DNA from: Legionella sp.
GTDB taxonomy: Bacteria; Pseudomonadota; Gammaproteobacteria; Legionellales; Legionellaceae
Reading direction: 5' to 3'
Assembly (NCBI GenBank): GCA_017306715.1
Contig: JAFKHV010000014.1
Coordinates: forward strand, 17,369 to 81,368
DNA length: 64,000 bases
Below are positions 55,177 to 63,654 of this stretch, piece after piece (the stretch's first letter is position 1; each line of letters starts with the position of its first letter). A model generated the notes under the pieces. That model ran no database searches, was not told the DNA's origin, and saw nothing but the letters and a program-made list of their open reading frames with translations. A program made the position numbers and the translations under genes.

Positions 55177-56799
55177 TTAACTACCAAAAGTGAAGGTATA
55201 AAGGTTTAGACCTGGTCCGTGAATAACCATCTTTAGCTCTTTACGTTTTATCTTATCTTGGGTATACAACTCATAAAGCTTTGCCTCTTTAACCTGAAGC
55301 TCACGAACTTTTATGCCTTGCACAAAAATCGTCACCGTTAGTTCCTTGCCATTTGCGCTTTCCATAACCGCGTAAACTTTTCGCGCACGAAAATTTAATT
55401 TTAATGCCGCAGCATCCTTGATGGTAGTAAGATAATCTTGCTTCGCTTGCCAATCCCCAGTAAGTGCCCACGAATCATTTTTTAGCATGGGCGGGGCCTC
55501 ATAACTGACGGTTTGCTCCCGATATAAGCGCGGCGCGATGCGTGGATCTGCTCTACCGTATCCTAAGTAAATTTCCGGGGTCTGCAGGTAGTGGTATTGA
55601 TCATCACTTATCGTGGATTTAGTCATCTGTTCTCGAACACCGAGTAAGTAACGAATATTCGCTTCGGTAACGTCGTAATCACCTTCACCAAAATGCTGGT
55701 AGACCACCTGCCCCTCTTTATTAATTAAATAATGAGCAGGCCAATAATGATTTCCGTAATTTATCCAGGTTGCATAGTTATTATCTAAGGCCACGGGATA
55801 AAGGATACCCAAACGCTTTACTGCGGCACGTACATTATCGCTATTTTTTTCAAAAGCGAATTCTGGGGTATGAATACCAATCACCACCAGTCCATCTTGG
55901 TGATAACGTGTATACCATTCTTTGATATAAGGCAGGCTTCTTAAACAATTGATACAGGAATAAGTCCAGAAATCAATAAGAATGACTTTCCCCCGTAAAG
56001 CCGCAATATCAACAGGTGTGGAATTAATCCACGTTGTGATACCGGATATGGCAGGTGCTGGATATGGTCTTAATAAGCCATCGAGAAGAGTGTTTGTGAC
56101 TCGTACCCCGGTTACGGTCTTATCGGTGCGCCCCACACTATTAGCAAAAAAAATGAGATATACGAGACTGATTAACAGCAATAAACCTAAAATTTTTCGC
56201 CACCAAGGTAGATATTTTTTGAAACAATCAAAAGTCTTAACTAATTTTTGACCGTAGAGAGCCAGCACAAATAAAGGCAAAACAGCACCCGCGGCAAAAA
56301 ATAATAAAATGAGAAAACTCGCGCTATCTGCTTTTTGAATCACCGTTTGTACCAGCACGGCCGCCAAAATGGGGCCGGCGCAAGGTGTCCAGATGACTGC
56401 GAGTAAACCACCCAGAATAATGCCCGAAAAAAAGCCAGGTCGCGAGCGTTGCATTAACTGAGCACCTACGTCGGTTTTGATCCATGAGGACAGCCATTGG
56501 GTGAATTTGTCCATCCCGTAGCCGGTTACCATCATGATGCCCAATAACATCAGGATGAAATAGCCGCCATAGCGCAACCAATCCAGATTTATCCCAATAA
56601 ATGTCGTCAATTGTCGCGAAAAAAATATGATCAGGGCAAAAAAGAGAACAAAACCCAACAACATACCTAAGGGTCGTTTTTTACCGCCCTGAAGCGATAC
56701 AGCAATAAATACCGGCAAAATAGGTAAAATACAAGGCGAGAGTATGAGGGCAAAGCCTTCAAGAAAGCCGAGTATGCAGTTAATGAATAAAACGTCCAC
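55177..56799 (-). CDS. DipZ-like thiol-disulfide protein: CcdA, thioredoxin-like, C-terminal domain
   Basis: Three-part redox protein of 540 residues. Residues about 1-225 form a CcdA-like membrane domain with SPCILPILP and WTPCAGPILA (the redox Cys pair in helices). A periplasmic thioredoxin-like domain (about 240-390) with SCINC follows. The C-terminal domain (about 410-540) is beta-rich, as in DipZ of mycobacteria. It should carry electrons from the cytoplasm to periplasmic proteins, for disulfide reduction, cytochrome c maturation or peroxide defence. The start is GTG at 56799 behind AAGGGA. Confidence 0.9.
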   Translation of the reverse strand: MDVLFINCILGFLEGFALILSPCILPILPVFIAVSLQGGKKRPLGMLLGFVLFFALIIFFSRQLTTFIGINLDWLRYGGYFILMLLGIMMVTGYGMDKFTQWLSSWIKTDVGAQLMQRSRPGFFSGIILGGLLAVIWTPCAGPILAAVLVQTVIQKADSASFLILLFFAAGAVLPLFVLALYGQKLVKTFDCFKKYLPWWRKILGLLLLISLVYLIFFANSVGRTDKTVTGVRVTNTLLDGLLRPYPAPAISGITTWINSTPVDIAALRGKVILIDFWTYSCINCLRSLPYIKEWYTRYHQDGLVVIGIHTPEFAFEKNSDNVRAAVKRLGILYPVALDNNYATWINYGNHYWPAHYLINKEGQVVYQHFGEGDYDVTEANIRYLLGVREQMTKSTISDDQYHYLQTPEIYLGYGRADPRIAPRLYREQTVSYEAPPMLKNDSWALTGDWQAKQDYLTTIKDAAALKLNFRARKVYAVMESANGKELTVTIFVQGIKVRELQVKEAKLYELYTQDKIKRKELKMVIHGPGLNLYTFTFGS

Positions 56800-56847
56800 T
56801 TAAATTCCCTTGCATTGATATTAGATAAGTATAGGGAGTTCTTTTTA

Positions 56848-57123
56848 TTAACGCACCGTAAAGCCCTCGTGAGGATGGTATGAAGCCTCCTCAACAAGAC
56901 ATAGGTCTACTTGAGCTAACTCAGGACCTTTTAACAACCAATGATGCAGGGATATCAAATCATCGGTATAACCATAAGCAAACACCTCAACCCGACCATC
57001 CTCAAGGTTGCGCGCCCAGCCCGTAATCCCCCGCGCTTCCGCTTCTTTTTTCGTACTTACACGGTACCAGACTCCTTGAACTTTGCCCGAAATCAAATAC
57101 TTTCTACACGTTTTATTATTCAT
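56848..57123 (-). CDS. acyP: Acylphosphatase
   Basis: Small enzyme hydrolysing acyl phosphates, 91 residues. The signature KVQGVWYRVSTKKEA holds the phosphate-binding Arg, and GWARNLEDGRVEV holds the catalytic Asn. The alpha/beta ferredoxin-like length is normal. The ATG at 57123 follows AGGA. It lies 48 bases upstream of the DipZ-like gene on the same strand. Confidence 0.93.
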   Translation of the reverse strand: MNNKTCRKYLISGKVQGVWYRVSTKKEAEARGITGWARNLEDGRVEVFAYGYTDDLISLHHWLLKGPELAQVDLCLVEEASYHPHEGFTVR

Positions 57124-57183
57124 TCTTTTATCCTGATCTACAGTATACTAAAACAAAAGTAGTTAATTATTAGGAGTATACAC

Positions 57184-57627
57184 ATGAGTATTTGGTTTAG
57201 GGAATTTACTCTCGCTGATTTAAACCAACGCGGCAAAAAAACGATGGTCGAGTTTTTAGGAATCGAATTCATTGATATTGGTGAAAATTTTTTAACGGCG
57301 ACTATGCCCGTTGATGAGCGTACACGACAACCTTTAGGTATATTACACGGGGGAGGCAATGTGGTGCTTGCTGAAACCTTGGCCAGCACCGCCGCCAATG
57401 CCGTAATCGATTTGGATTCCTCTTATTGTGTTGGCTTAGAAATTAATGCCAATCATTTACGTTCCGTAGCCTCAGGGGTAGTTACAGGCATCACCACTCC
57501 CATCCATTTAGGACGTACCACTCAAGTTTGGGAAATAAAAATTTACAATGAAGAGGGTAAACAAACATGCATCTCGCGTATGACAGCAGCGGTCATTGAT
57601 AGGCGCCAAAAAACTGCCCTTAAGTGA
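57184..57627 (+). CDS. Hotdog-fold thioesterase (EntH/MenI type)
   Basis: Acyl-CoA or acyl-carrier thioesterase of the PaaI/EntH group, 147 residues. The helix block QPLGILHGGGNVVLAETLAS carries the usual His-Gly-Gly and catalytic Glu, and SSYCVGLEINANHLRS follows as in the family. The natural substrate is unknown; candidates include 1,4-dihydroxy-2-naphthoyl-CoA, but no menaquinone gene is nearby. The ATG at 57184 follows AGGAG. Confidence 0.88.
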   Translation: MSIWFREFTLADLNQRGKKTMVEFLGIEFIDIGENFLTATMPVDERTRQPLGILHGGGNVVLAETLASTAANAVIDLDSSYCVGLEINANHLRSVASGVVTGITTPIHLGRTTQVWEIKIYNEEGKQTCISRMTAAVIDRRQKTALK

Positions 57628-57689
57628 TTTTCAGCAAATACTCTTTTTTAATGCTAAATTTAAAGGAGTCCATCATTAAGGAATGACAG

Positions 57690-58034
57690 ATGGTAACACA
57701 CAAAAATCCAGGAGAAAGACGCTTTTACGCGCACTTATTGCGTAATACTGCTCTTGGTATACTTTTCACTATTATTGCTTTATGCACTGGCATGGTGGGT
57801 TATCATTTAACCGAAAAAATGCCCTGGCTTGACTCCTTTATGAATGCTGCCATGATTCTTTCAGGGATGGGGCCTGCGACCAATATAGTGACACCCGCTG
57901 GAAAAATTTTCGCCGGATGCTATGCCCTCTTTAGCGACCTTGCCTTTATTGCCGTAATCGTTATTTTACTCTCCCCTCTTATTCATCAGTTTTTTCGTAA
58001 ATTACATATCGAAAATACTCGGGATAACCCATAA
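57690..58034 (+). CDS. Two-helix potassium-channel-like membrane protein
   Basis: A 114-residue protein with TM1 (about 17-39), a short amphipathic segment (about 46-57), a turn SGMGPA at 58-63 and TM2 (about 72-98). The order TM-pore loop-TM equals the two-helix potassium channel core, but the filter position carries SGMGPA instead of TVGYG. It is therefore channel-like by topology, with doubtful potassium selectivity. The ATG at 57690 follows AAGGA. The VOC gene starts 10 bases after its stop. Confidence 0.72.
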   Translation: MVTHKNPGERRFYAHLLRNTALGILFTIIALCTGMVGYHLTEKMPWLDSFMNAAMILSGMGPATNIVTPAGKIFAGCYALFSDLAFIAVIVILLSPLIHQFFRKLHIENTRDNP

Positions 58035-58044
58035 GGAGATGATC

Positions 58045-58440
58045 ATGGAATTACCTAAAACAGGACAATTCTGCTGGAATGAGTTAGCCACTCATGATAT
58101 TCACAAAGCCAAGGATTTTTACAGTAAATTATTCGGTTGGGAATTTGAAGAAATCAAGTCAGACGACCTGACCTATACCCTTATTCTAGCGGGCGATAAA
58201 CAAGCTGGAGGAATCTGGCAAATATCTCACAATCAACAAAATACCATTCCTTCGCATTGGATGTCTTACATCTACGTCGATAATGTTGAGAAAACGTTAG
58301 CTCATGCGATTGAACTTGGAGCAAAAACCGTTAAAGGCGTAAGTGTTGCGGGAGATATGGGAAAGCTTGCGATCATTCAAGATCCAACCGGGGCACAGCT
58401 GGCTTTCTGGGAACCCAATCTGGCTCGCGATGGAGATTAA
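58045..58440 (+). CDS. VOC (glyoxalase/dioxygenase fold) protein
   Basis: A 131-residue protein with one vicinal-oxygen-chelate domain pair: CWNELATHDIHKAKDFYSKL, FGWEFEE, HWMSYIYVDNVEKTLAHA and IIQDPTGAQLAFWEP. It is of the glyoxalase-like group without assigned substrate. The ATG at 58045 lies six bases after AAGGAG; the in-frame ATG at 58039 is too close. Its stop codon overlaps the frameshifted end of umuC on the other strand. Confidence 0.88.
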   Translation: MELPKTGQFCWNELATHDIHKAKDFYSKLFGWEFEEIKSDDLTYTLILAGDKQAGGIWQISHNQQNTIPSHWMSYIYVDNVEKTLAHAIELGAKTVKGVSVAGDMGKLAIIQDPTGAQLAFWEPNLARDGD

Positions 58441-58693
58441 GTATCGTTAATTATGCGGGGCAGCTGCGACCACTGCGTCGTGTAGCAGGGTGAGCGCATC
58501 TCTAATCGTGCATCCCAGGGTTTATTAAATCCCTCGGCGGCAAGATGCAAAGTATGTCGCCCAAATCGTTGGTTAACCTTGCCAAGTATCTGCATTAACT
58601 GCTCGGTTTTTTGCATTTCCTGCTGGTTAAAGCTCCAAAAAAGGTCAAGCTGCCTTTCCTCTTTATTTTCTACTTCGGCAAAACAAATACCCG
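58437..58693 (-). pseudogene. umuC: Frame-shifted C-terminal part of umuC
   Basis: In the -1 frame relative to the umuC coding frame, the sequence continues as family-like UmuC tail: VENKEERQLDLF, then QILGKVNQRFGRHTLHLAA, FNKPWDARLEMRSPCYTTQW and a stop at 58437. This is the DUF4113 region of UmuC. QLDLF corresponds to the beta-clamp-binding motif. One missing A in the run of five T at 58694-58698 (plus strand) separates it from the rest of the gene. Confidence 0.85.
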
Positions 58694-59701
58694 TTTTTGA
58701 TAAAAATATCCGGGGCGAAAAATTTGTTTCAAAGCATTTTTCGCTGCTGCAGTAATAATCCGAATATCATCCGTAGCTTGACCTAAGTGCACAATTTTAG
58801 ATTGGGTATGCTGAGGAAGATCCTGACGATGACGATTAGTTTGTACAAATACAGATAAAGTGCGCACAATACCGCCCTGTTCACGTAATTTCTCAACCGC
58901 CCGTGCGCAGTGGCTGCTTAAAGCCGCGGCGACCGCTTCGTATTGGGTTTGTAACTGTCCGAAGCTTTTTGAAGACATGATACTTTTTCTCGGTTCAACC
59001 ACTTGCAATTCATGACACGGTATTCCGCGTAATTCTAAAGCAGTCTGTGCCATAACTACATTATAATCTCGTCTTAATGCCGGAATATCTTGCTGGGTCA
59101 AATCCCAGGCCGTATGAATACCGCGCACAGTTAGTTTACTTTCCCAACGAGAACCAATCCCCCATACATCTCCCACTGGAATTTTTTGTAACCATTCCCC
59201 TCCCATCCCCAAATTAAAGACCGGAATTTTTAAAACGTTCTTACATAAATGATTGGCCAATTTTGCTAAAGTCTTGGTGGCTCCGTACCCTATGGAAGTT
59301 GGAATTCCGGTGTGACGAAAAATAATATTTTGCAAATTATTTAAAAAATTTTCGTGTTGCGTTGCAGGCATACTTCTTAAATCAAGAAACGCTTCGTCAA
59401 TAGAATAAACTTCCAAATGCGGCCATTGAGATTCAATTGTACTCATCACCCGTCGCGATAAATCACCGTATAAGCCAAAATTAGAAGAGAAAACAGCCAC
59501 CCGCTGACGTTGACACAAGGATTTAATTTGAAAGTACGGCACCCCCATGGGTATACCTAAAAATTTAGCTTCGTTTGAGCGGGCAATGACACAACCATCA
59601 TTACTGGATAAAACCACAATGGGAGTATGCATTAAGTCGGGACGAAATAAACGCTCGCAACTGGCATAAAAATTATTACAATCGACCAATGCAAAAGCCA
59701 T
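58670..59701 (-). CDS. umuC: DNA polymerase V subunit UmuC, C-terminally truncated by frameshift
   Basis: Y-family translesion polymerase. The catalytic palm is present: FALVDCNNFYASCERLF holds the first acidic residue and YSIDEAFLDL the second pair. GYGATKTLAKLANHLCK and WGIGSRWESKL follow, along with the little-finger region. Translation ends after 343 residues at VFVLPK, against about 420 expected, because one base is missing in a poly-A run at 58694-58698. The polymerase core may still work, but the beta-clamp motif and C-terminal domain are lost. The gene begins four bases after umuD. Confidence 0.9.
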   Translation of the reverse strand: MAFALVDCNNFYASCERLFRPDLMHTPIVVLSSNDGCVIARSNEAKFLGIPMGVPYFQIKSLCQRQRVAVFSSNFGLYGDLSRRVMSTIESQWPHLEVYSIDEAFLDLRSMPATQHENFLNNLQNIIFRHTGIPTSIGYGATKTLAKLANHLCKNVLKIPVFNLGMGGEWLQKIPVGDVWGIGSRWESKLTVRGIHTAWDLTQQDIPALRRDYNVVMAQTALELRGIPCHELQVVEPRKSIMSSKSFGQLQTQYEAVAAALSSHCARAVEKLREQGGIVRTLSVFVQTNRHRQDLPQHTQSKIVHLGQATDDIRIITAAAKNALKQIFRPGYFYQKRVFVLPK

Positions 59702-59705
59702 AATG

Positions 59706-60239
59706 CTAAGCTTTAATCTGAGTGTGAATCACATACGTTACCACACCCCAAATAACTAAATTAAAATCTTCTGTAATGTCGATGGGTTTGTAAGCCGGAT
59801 TTGCGGGTAATAGTTTCACCACATCTTTCGTTTTTGATAAACGCTTCACCGTAAGCTCACCATTTAAAGCCGCAATCACAATTTTACCATCCAAAGGCGG
59901 TAGGCTGCGATCCACAATCAGCATATCCCCGGATTGAATTCCCGCACCTGTCATAGAATCCCCCTCTGCAGTTACAATAAAGGTAGATGCAGGTCGCGGT
60001 ATGAGCAATTGATTTAAATCCAGGTATTGCTCAATATAATCATCTCCTGGGGACGGGAAACCCGCCGCCACTTTCGAACTAAAGAGAGGCACTAAGGTGG
60101 GTGGCTCATCTGCGAGTAATTTGTGTATATCATCCAATTTAGATACCGGAACCCGCATGATTTTAGTTGTGATATCTCCATAACGACCGCTACCCGCTGG
60201 ACGCCCAGCGCCTTCCCGTTTGCCTCCACGTGGACTCAT
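59706..60239 (-). CDS. umuD: UmuD-like S24 protease with basic N-terminal extension
   Basis: RecA-assisted self-cleaving partner of UmuC. The cleavage site is A59-G60 (VAAGFPSPGDDY), with catalytic Ser95 in EGDSMTGAG and Lys132 in ELTVKRL. The Ser-Lys spacing of 37 and Gly-Ser spacing of 35 equal those in E. coli UmuD. The protein is longer at the N-terminus by 35 residues: a basic region (PRGGKREGAGRPAGSGRYG) followed by TTKIMRVPVSKLDDIHKLL, which resembles a ribbon-helix-helix. Such an extension could bind DNA, as in UmuDAb of Acinetobacter. No strong ribosome-binding site. Confidence 0.92.
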   Translation of the reverse strand: MSPRGGKREGAGRPAGSGRYGDITTKIMRVPVSKLDDIHKLLADEPPTLVPLFSSKVAAGFPSPGDDYIEQYLDLNQLLIPRPASTFIVTAEGDSMTGAGIQSGDMLIVDRSLPPLDGKIVIAALNGELTVKRLSKTKDVVKLLPANPAYKPIDITEDFNLVIWGVVTYVIHTQIKA

Positions 60240-60245
60240 AACTAT

Positions 60246-60272
60246 ATTTGATTAAATTTACATAAATCAAAT
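60246..60272. promoter_or_regulatory. Inverted repeat upstream of umuD, candidate operator
   Basis: ATTTGATT (60246-60253) and AATCAAAT (60265-60272) are perfect inverted half-sites separated by 11 bases, starting seven bases before the umuD start codon. The 19-base centre spacing suits a dimeric regulator. There is no consensus LexA box here. Confidence 0.5.
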
Positions 60273-60573
60273 GTAGCTTTATTTTTATTCATTGTAAAGA
60301 ATGATGATAAAAATAAGTACACATACTTCCACACAGCGTTACATATTTGAAAGCAGTCATGACTTTATTTATTTCATATAGTAGTGATTTATTTTGCTGA
60401 GGCACGTTAACGTCTGTGTTTAAACGAGTGAAAACAGAAATTTAATCTTTATCAATAATTTAAATGGCCTCATCGTTATAGCTCCAAGGACAGGCGCAAT
60501 ATAAAACAAATAAAGAACGATATGATTTAAATTTAAGCTATAATTAAGAGGTTTTATAACACTTAGGTTGTAC
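60273..60573. other. Intergenic region between umuD and a small lipoprotein gene
   Basis: About 300 AT-rich bases. A perfect TATAAT (60539-60544) lies 30 bases before the lipoprotein start at 60574 with a poor -35 element. I saw no gene, RNA or further repeat in the rest. Confidence 0.5.
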
Positions 60574-60819
60574 ATGAATAAATTTTTTTATCGCTCTTGT
60601 TATTTTGGGGTGCTGGGCTTAATGGGCTGCAGCACTTACTCAGGCTATGCTACAAGCTCCCATACCGATATCTACAATGTCGTTGATACTTCCCCCATCC
60701 CGGGTTCGCCTACGCTGTCGGAAATGCAGGAGGCAGATCGCATTCAAAGCTTAAGGGAACAATTATTTGACCTGCCGATTGACCGTTCACATGAATGGCC
60801 TGAGGAAGAAGAACCTTAG
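60574..60819 (+). CDS. Small lipoprotein, unknown
   Basis: An 81-residue exported protein. The signal peptide CYFGVLGLMG-C has a lipobox, and the mature part is polar with an acidic end (WPEEEEP). The ATG at 60574 lies six bases after AGG; a TTG at 60568 is in frame but has no advantage. Its last four bases overlap the end of the convergent transporter gene. Function unknown. Confidence 0.78.
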   Translation: MNKFFYRSCYFGVLGLMGCSTYSGYATSSHTDIYNVVDTSPIPGSPTLSEMQEADRIQSLREQLFDLPIDRSHEWPEEEEP

Positions 60820-62081
60820 GCATCAGATTTCGACATGGAAACAACCGCAACAATGCATAAAAGAGCACTAAGCATAAGATAAAAGCTTGGTGCCAAAAGA
60901 TTGCCCGTAATATCAATTAGATAGGTGGCAATGAGTGGTGTTAAACCACCGAAGAATGCAAAAGCAAGGTTATAGGCTATGGCAACACCGGTATAACGTA
61001 CAGGAGTAGGGAATAACTCAACTAAAATACTGGGATAAACCATAATAATGCTGGACAAAAAACCCAATAGGAATAAAGCGCTTAGAAGAGCTGAGAAGTT
61101 TTGTAGAGCCAAGATATGATAAGCATAAGCAACCGTAAAAAATAGGCTGCCGGCCCCGATCAATAATACGGATTTACGCCCTACCCGATCGCCCAACCAA
61201 CAGAAAAAAACGAGCAAACACGAAAAGAAAAATAAATTAAGGGTGTTTAATAAGGTAGCCTGCTCCATAGAATAATTTAAAATAGTGTGGAGATAAGTAG
61301 GCATGTAAAGAAACAACAGATTGATAACCACAGCGCCAAGACAGGTGATACCAACACCTTGAAGAATATTGATACCATATTTGGAAACGGCTTCCACAAA
61401 AGGGATACGAATCCCCTCCTGCTGATTTTTGAAATTCATAAATAAAGGACTTTCAGTCATCTCTTTCCGTATATAAAAACTAAACACCCCAAGTAATCCC
61501 CCAATTATGAAAGGTATTCGCCAACCAAAACTCATTAATTGGGCCGAATCCAGAATTTCTGAGAGTACTAAACTTAATGCAGCACCAATAAAGATTCCTA
61601 AATTTAAAAAACAAAAAATAATACCACAAGCTACCCCACGAAATCGTTCACCAACATGTTCACAGGTAAAGGTTATGGCACCCGGAATTTCTCCACCAAT
61701 TGATAGTCCTTGCAATATACGCATCAGAATTAAAAGAATACTGGCCCCAAGCCCTATTTGCGCATAGGTAGGAAGTAAGCCAATCAAAAAAGTAGGTATA
61801 GCCATCATGGCGACGGAACAAATGAATGTTCTTTTGCGCCCATATTTATCACCAAAGTGACTAAAAATGATACCCCCTAAGGGTCTAATTAAATAACCAA
61901 TAGCAAATACAGCATAAACACTCATTAATGAGGCGAAGGTGTCCGTTTTTGGAAAAAAAACTGTGCTAATTACCGGAGCGAATATGACATAGATAATAAA
62001 ATCATAAAATTCTAACGCGCCACCTAAAGAGGCAAGAAAAACAATTTTGCGGGCTTTGGAATCGAGAGAAGTAGTATCCAT
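60816..62081 (-). CDS. MHS-type MFS transporter
   Basis: Major facilitator of 421 residues and 12 helices. GGALEFYDFIIYVIFAPVIS and RPLGGIIFSHFGDKYGRKR near the N-terminus are the metabolite:proton symporter subfamily pattern (ProP, KgtP, ShiA relatives). The loop-2 motif GDKYGRKR is repeated as GDRVGRKS in the second half. The substrate is probably a small organic acid or osmolyte such as proline or betaine; it cannot be named from the sequence. A convergent lipoprotein gene ends within its last bases. Confidence 0.9.
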   Translation of the reverse strand: MDTTSLDSKARKIVFLASLGGALEFYDFIIYVIFAPVISTVFFPKTDTFASLMSVYAVFAIGYLIRPLGGIIFSHFGDKYGRKRTFICSVAMMAIPTFLIGLLPTYAQIGLGASILLILMRILQGLSIGGEIPGAITFTCEHVGERFRGVACGIIFCFLNLGIFIGAALSLVLSEILDSAQLMSFGWRIPFIIGGLLGVFSFYIRKEMTESPLFMNFKNQQEGIRIPFVEAVSKYGINILQGVGITCLGAVVINLLFLYMPTYLHTILNYSMEQATLLNTLNLFFFSCLLVFFCWLGDRVGRKSVLLIGAGSLFFTVAYAYHILALQNFSALLSALFLLGFLSSIIMVYPSILVELFPTPVRYTGVAIAYNLAFAFFGGLTPLIATYLIDITGNLLAPSFYLMLSALLCIVAVVSMSKSDA

Positions 62082-62208
62082 ACTTTTTTACTATAATTCA
62101 TGAATTAATATCAATAACATGGAAAATTCCTGTTAACAATATAAATAATTGAGTTATGCTCTTATTAATTAACTCCGCTGATTTTTGGTACGCAAAATGG
62201 ATCGAACG

Positions 62209-62673
62209 ATGAAAAAGTTTCAATTATTCATATGGGTTGTTAGCTTGCAAGCTGTTGGCTTTTTTTTAGGAATGCTAACCGCTAGAAATATTCCTGACTG
62301 GTATGTTCATCTGATCAAATCACCTTTGACACCCCCAGCCTTCATTTTTTCCCTAGTCTGGCCATTATTATATGTTTTAATAGCTATTGTAGGTTATCGC
62401 ACGGTGAATCAGCCTTCCTCAAGGCAAAAAAAACTTACGCTATCACTTTACAGCATCCAGTTAGCCATGAATTGGTTATGGACACCACTTTTTTTTAATT
62501 TGCATTGGCTGGGATTTAGCCTTATCTGGATTTTGGGTCTTTTTTTATTAACTGGATTCCTCATAACCTGTTACAGGAATTTTGATAGAATCAGCGCCTG
62601 GCTATTGCTGCCCTATTGGCTGTGGTTAGGTTTTGCTACCTACCTGAATGCCTATATTTGGTATTACAATTAA
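62209..62673 (+). CDS. TspO/MBR-family membrane protein
   Basis: Five-helix tryptophan-rich sensory protein of about 154 residues. Diagnostic blocks: WYVHLIKSPLTPPAFIFSLV, WPLLYVLIAIVGY, QLAMNWLWTPLFF and LLLPYWLWLGFATYLNAYIW. Family members bind porphyrins and influence stress or photosynthesis genes in some bacteria; the role here is unknown. ATG at 62209 has GGA seven bases upstream; ATG at 62197 is an alternative in the same frame. Confidence 0.92.
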   Translation: MKKFQLFIWVVSLQAVGFFLGMLTARNIPDWYVHLIKSPLTPPAFIFSLVWPLLYVLIAIVGYRTVNQPSSRQKKLTLSLYSIQLAMNWLWTPLFFNLHWLGFSLIWILGLFLLTGFLITCYRNFDRISAWLLLPYWLWLGFATYLNAYIWYYN

Positions 62674-62796
62674 CTGCCAAGCTCAACTGGGCTATTCCTG
62701 AGAAAAAATTCTCATAAATCAATAGGTTTCTATTGCATCTGCTGCGTTCTTTAGATAGTATTTTTTCCTTTTTATAAATCATCGATAGGAACTTTT

Positions 62797-63015
62797 ATGG
62801 CAATTATTTCTGGGCAACGCGCCAAAACTAAAGAGAAAATAAAAGCAGAAATTGATAGCGATACGTTAAAACAAATTGAGCGCTATTGTAGTTGGGCAGG
62901 TATAAATGATCTGGGAATTTTTATTGAAGAAGCAAGTCATTTTATTTTTTCTAAAGATAAAGAGTGGAAAAAAATGGTGAAGATTGCAAAAAAAGAAGAA
63001 AAAACTATCGCCTAA
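62797..63015 (+). CDS. Small basic protein with ribbon-helix-helix-like pattern
   Basis: A 72-residue protein. The predicted order is strand (KIKAEID), helix (SDTLKQIERYCSWAGI), turn, helix (LGIFIEEASHFIFSKDKEW), then a Lys-rich tail, as in small ribbon-helix-helix DNA-binding proteins or antitoxins. No toxin gene is adjacent. The ATG at 62797 follows AGGAA. The fold is inferred from pattern only. Confidence 0.65.
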   Translation: MAIISGQRAKTKEKIKAEIDSDTLKQIERYCSWAGINDLGIFIEEASHFIFSKDKEWKKMVKIAKKEEKTIA

Positions 63016-63141
63016 AATGCGAATAATTAAATTTCCAGGCAAGAGATTTATTTTGAGATGGCGCTATGTGCCGTCTCCCCCCTCAATATCCATTACCGAC
63101 CTCAGATCATGAATAAATATTATCTAACTCCCGATAACTGC

Positions 63142-63477
63142 TTAATGGCTCATCTTATTTTGTACCCTGTGCTCCCATTCCTGAGGTAATGAGTTTTGTA
63201 GCACTTCGTGGTTTTTTTCAAGCACGTCTAAAGATAAAGTTAACCAACATTTTTCCATAATACCGTAAGCGTCATGAAAATAATCCAGAAGCTGGTGACC
63301 GTTTTGCACCATCACATCCACATTTATATCGATGAAAGACTCAGCATCATCACATTTTAAAAAATGTGATGGGTAGGCAGCTGAAAAATCATTAATCGTT
63401 TTAAGATTTAGACGTATAAGCTCTTCAATAGAGCGCTCTAGAGAATTTAGGTGTAATTGATGAGAAGAAACATGCAT
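63142..63477 (-). CDS. Phasin-like helical protein
   Basis: A 111-residue all-helical protein with no signal peptide. The length and periodic pattern (SLERSIEELIRLNLKTINDF, then VDVMVQNGHQLLDYFHDAYG) resemble phasins, which coat polyhydroxybutyrate granules, a storage polymer of Legionella. I cannot distinguish it from other small helical proteins without a profile search. The ATG at 63477 follows GGGAG at six bases; the longer frame to 63501 is rejected. Confidence 0.7.
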   Translation of the reverse strand: MHVSSHQLHLNSLERSIEELIRLNLKTINDFSAAYPSHFLKCDDAESFIDINVDVMVQNGHQLLDYFHDAYGIMEKCWLTLSLDVLEKNHEVLQNSLPQEWEHRVQNKMSH

Positions 63478-63654
63478 ATTAATCTCCCTATAAATATCCA
63501 TTGCGACGATTATGGAGTATGCTGGTTGCTTTTTTTGAAATTATGGGAAAACCAGGATCTTGCCTTTAACCCTTAAAGTATAGCATGAAAATGAATCATT
63601 GGATTTATTGAAGAGGCATTATCTGTCATTTTTATTACAGATAATGCCTATTAC

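Noticed and set aside
58691..58700. Programmed -1 ribosomal frameshift in umuC
   Set aside because: The A-run is only five long, no canonical X-XXY-YYZ heptamer in the right phase and no downstream stem were seen, so mutation or sequencing error is more likely; kept only as an alternative.
60240..60573. LexA/SOS box before umuD
   Set aside because: No CTG-N10-CAG-type site was found; the only dyad is the ATTTGATT/AATCAAAT repeat, which is unlike the LexA consensus.
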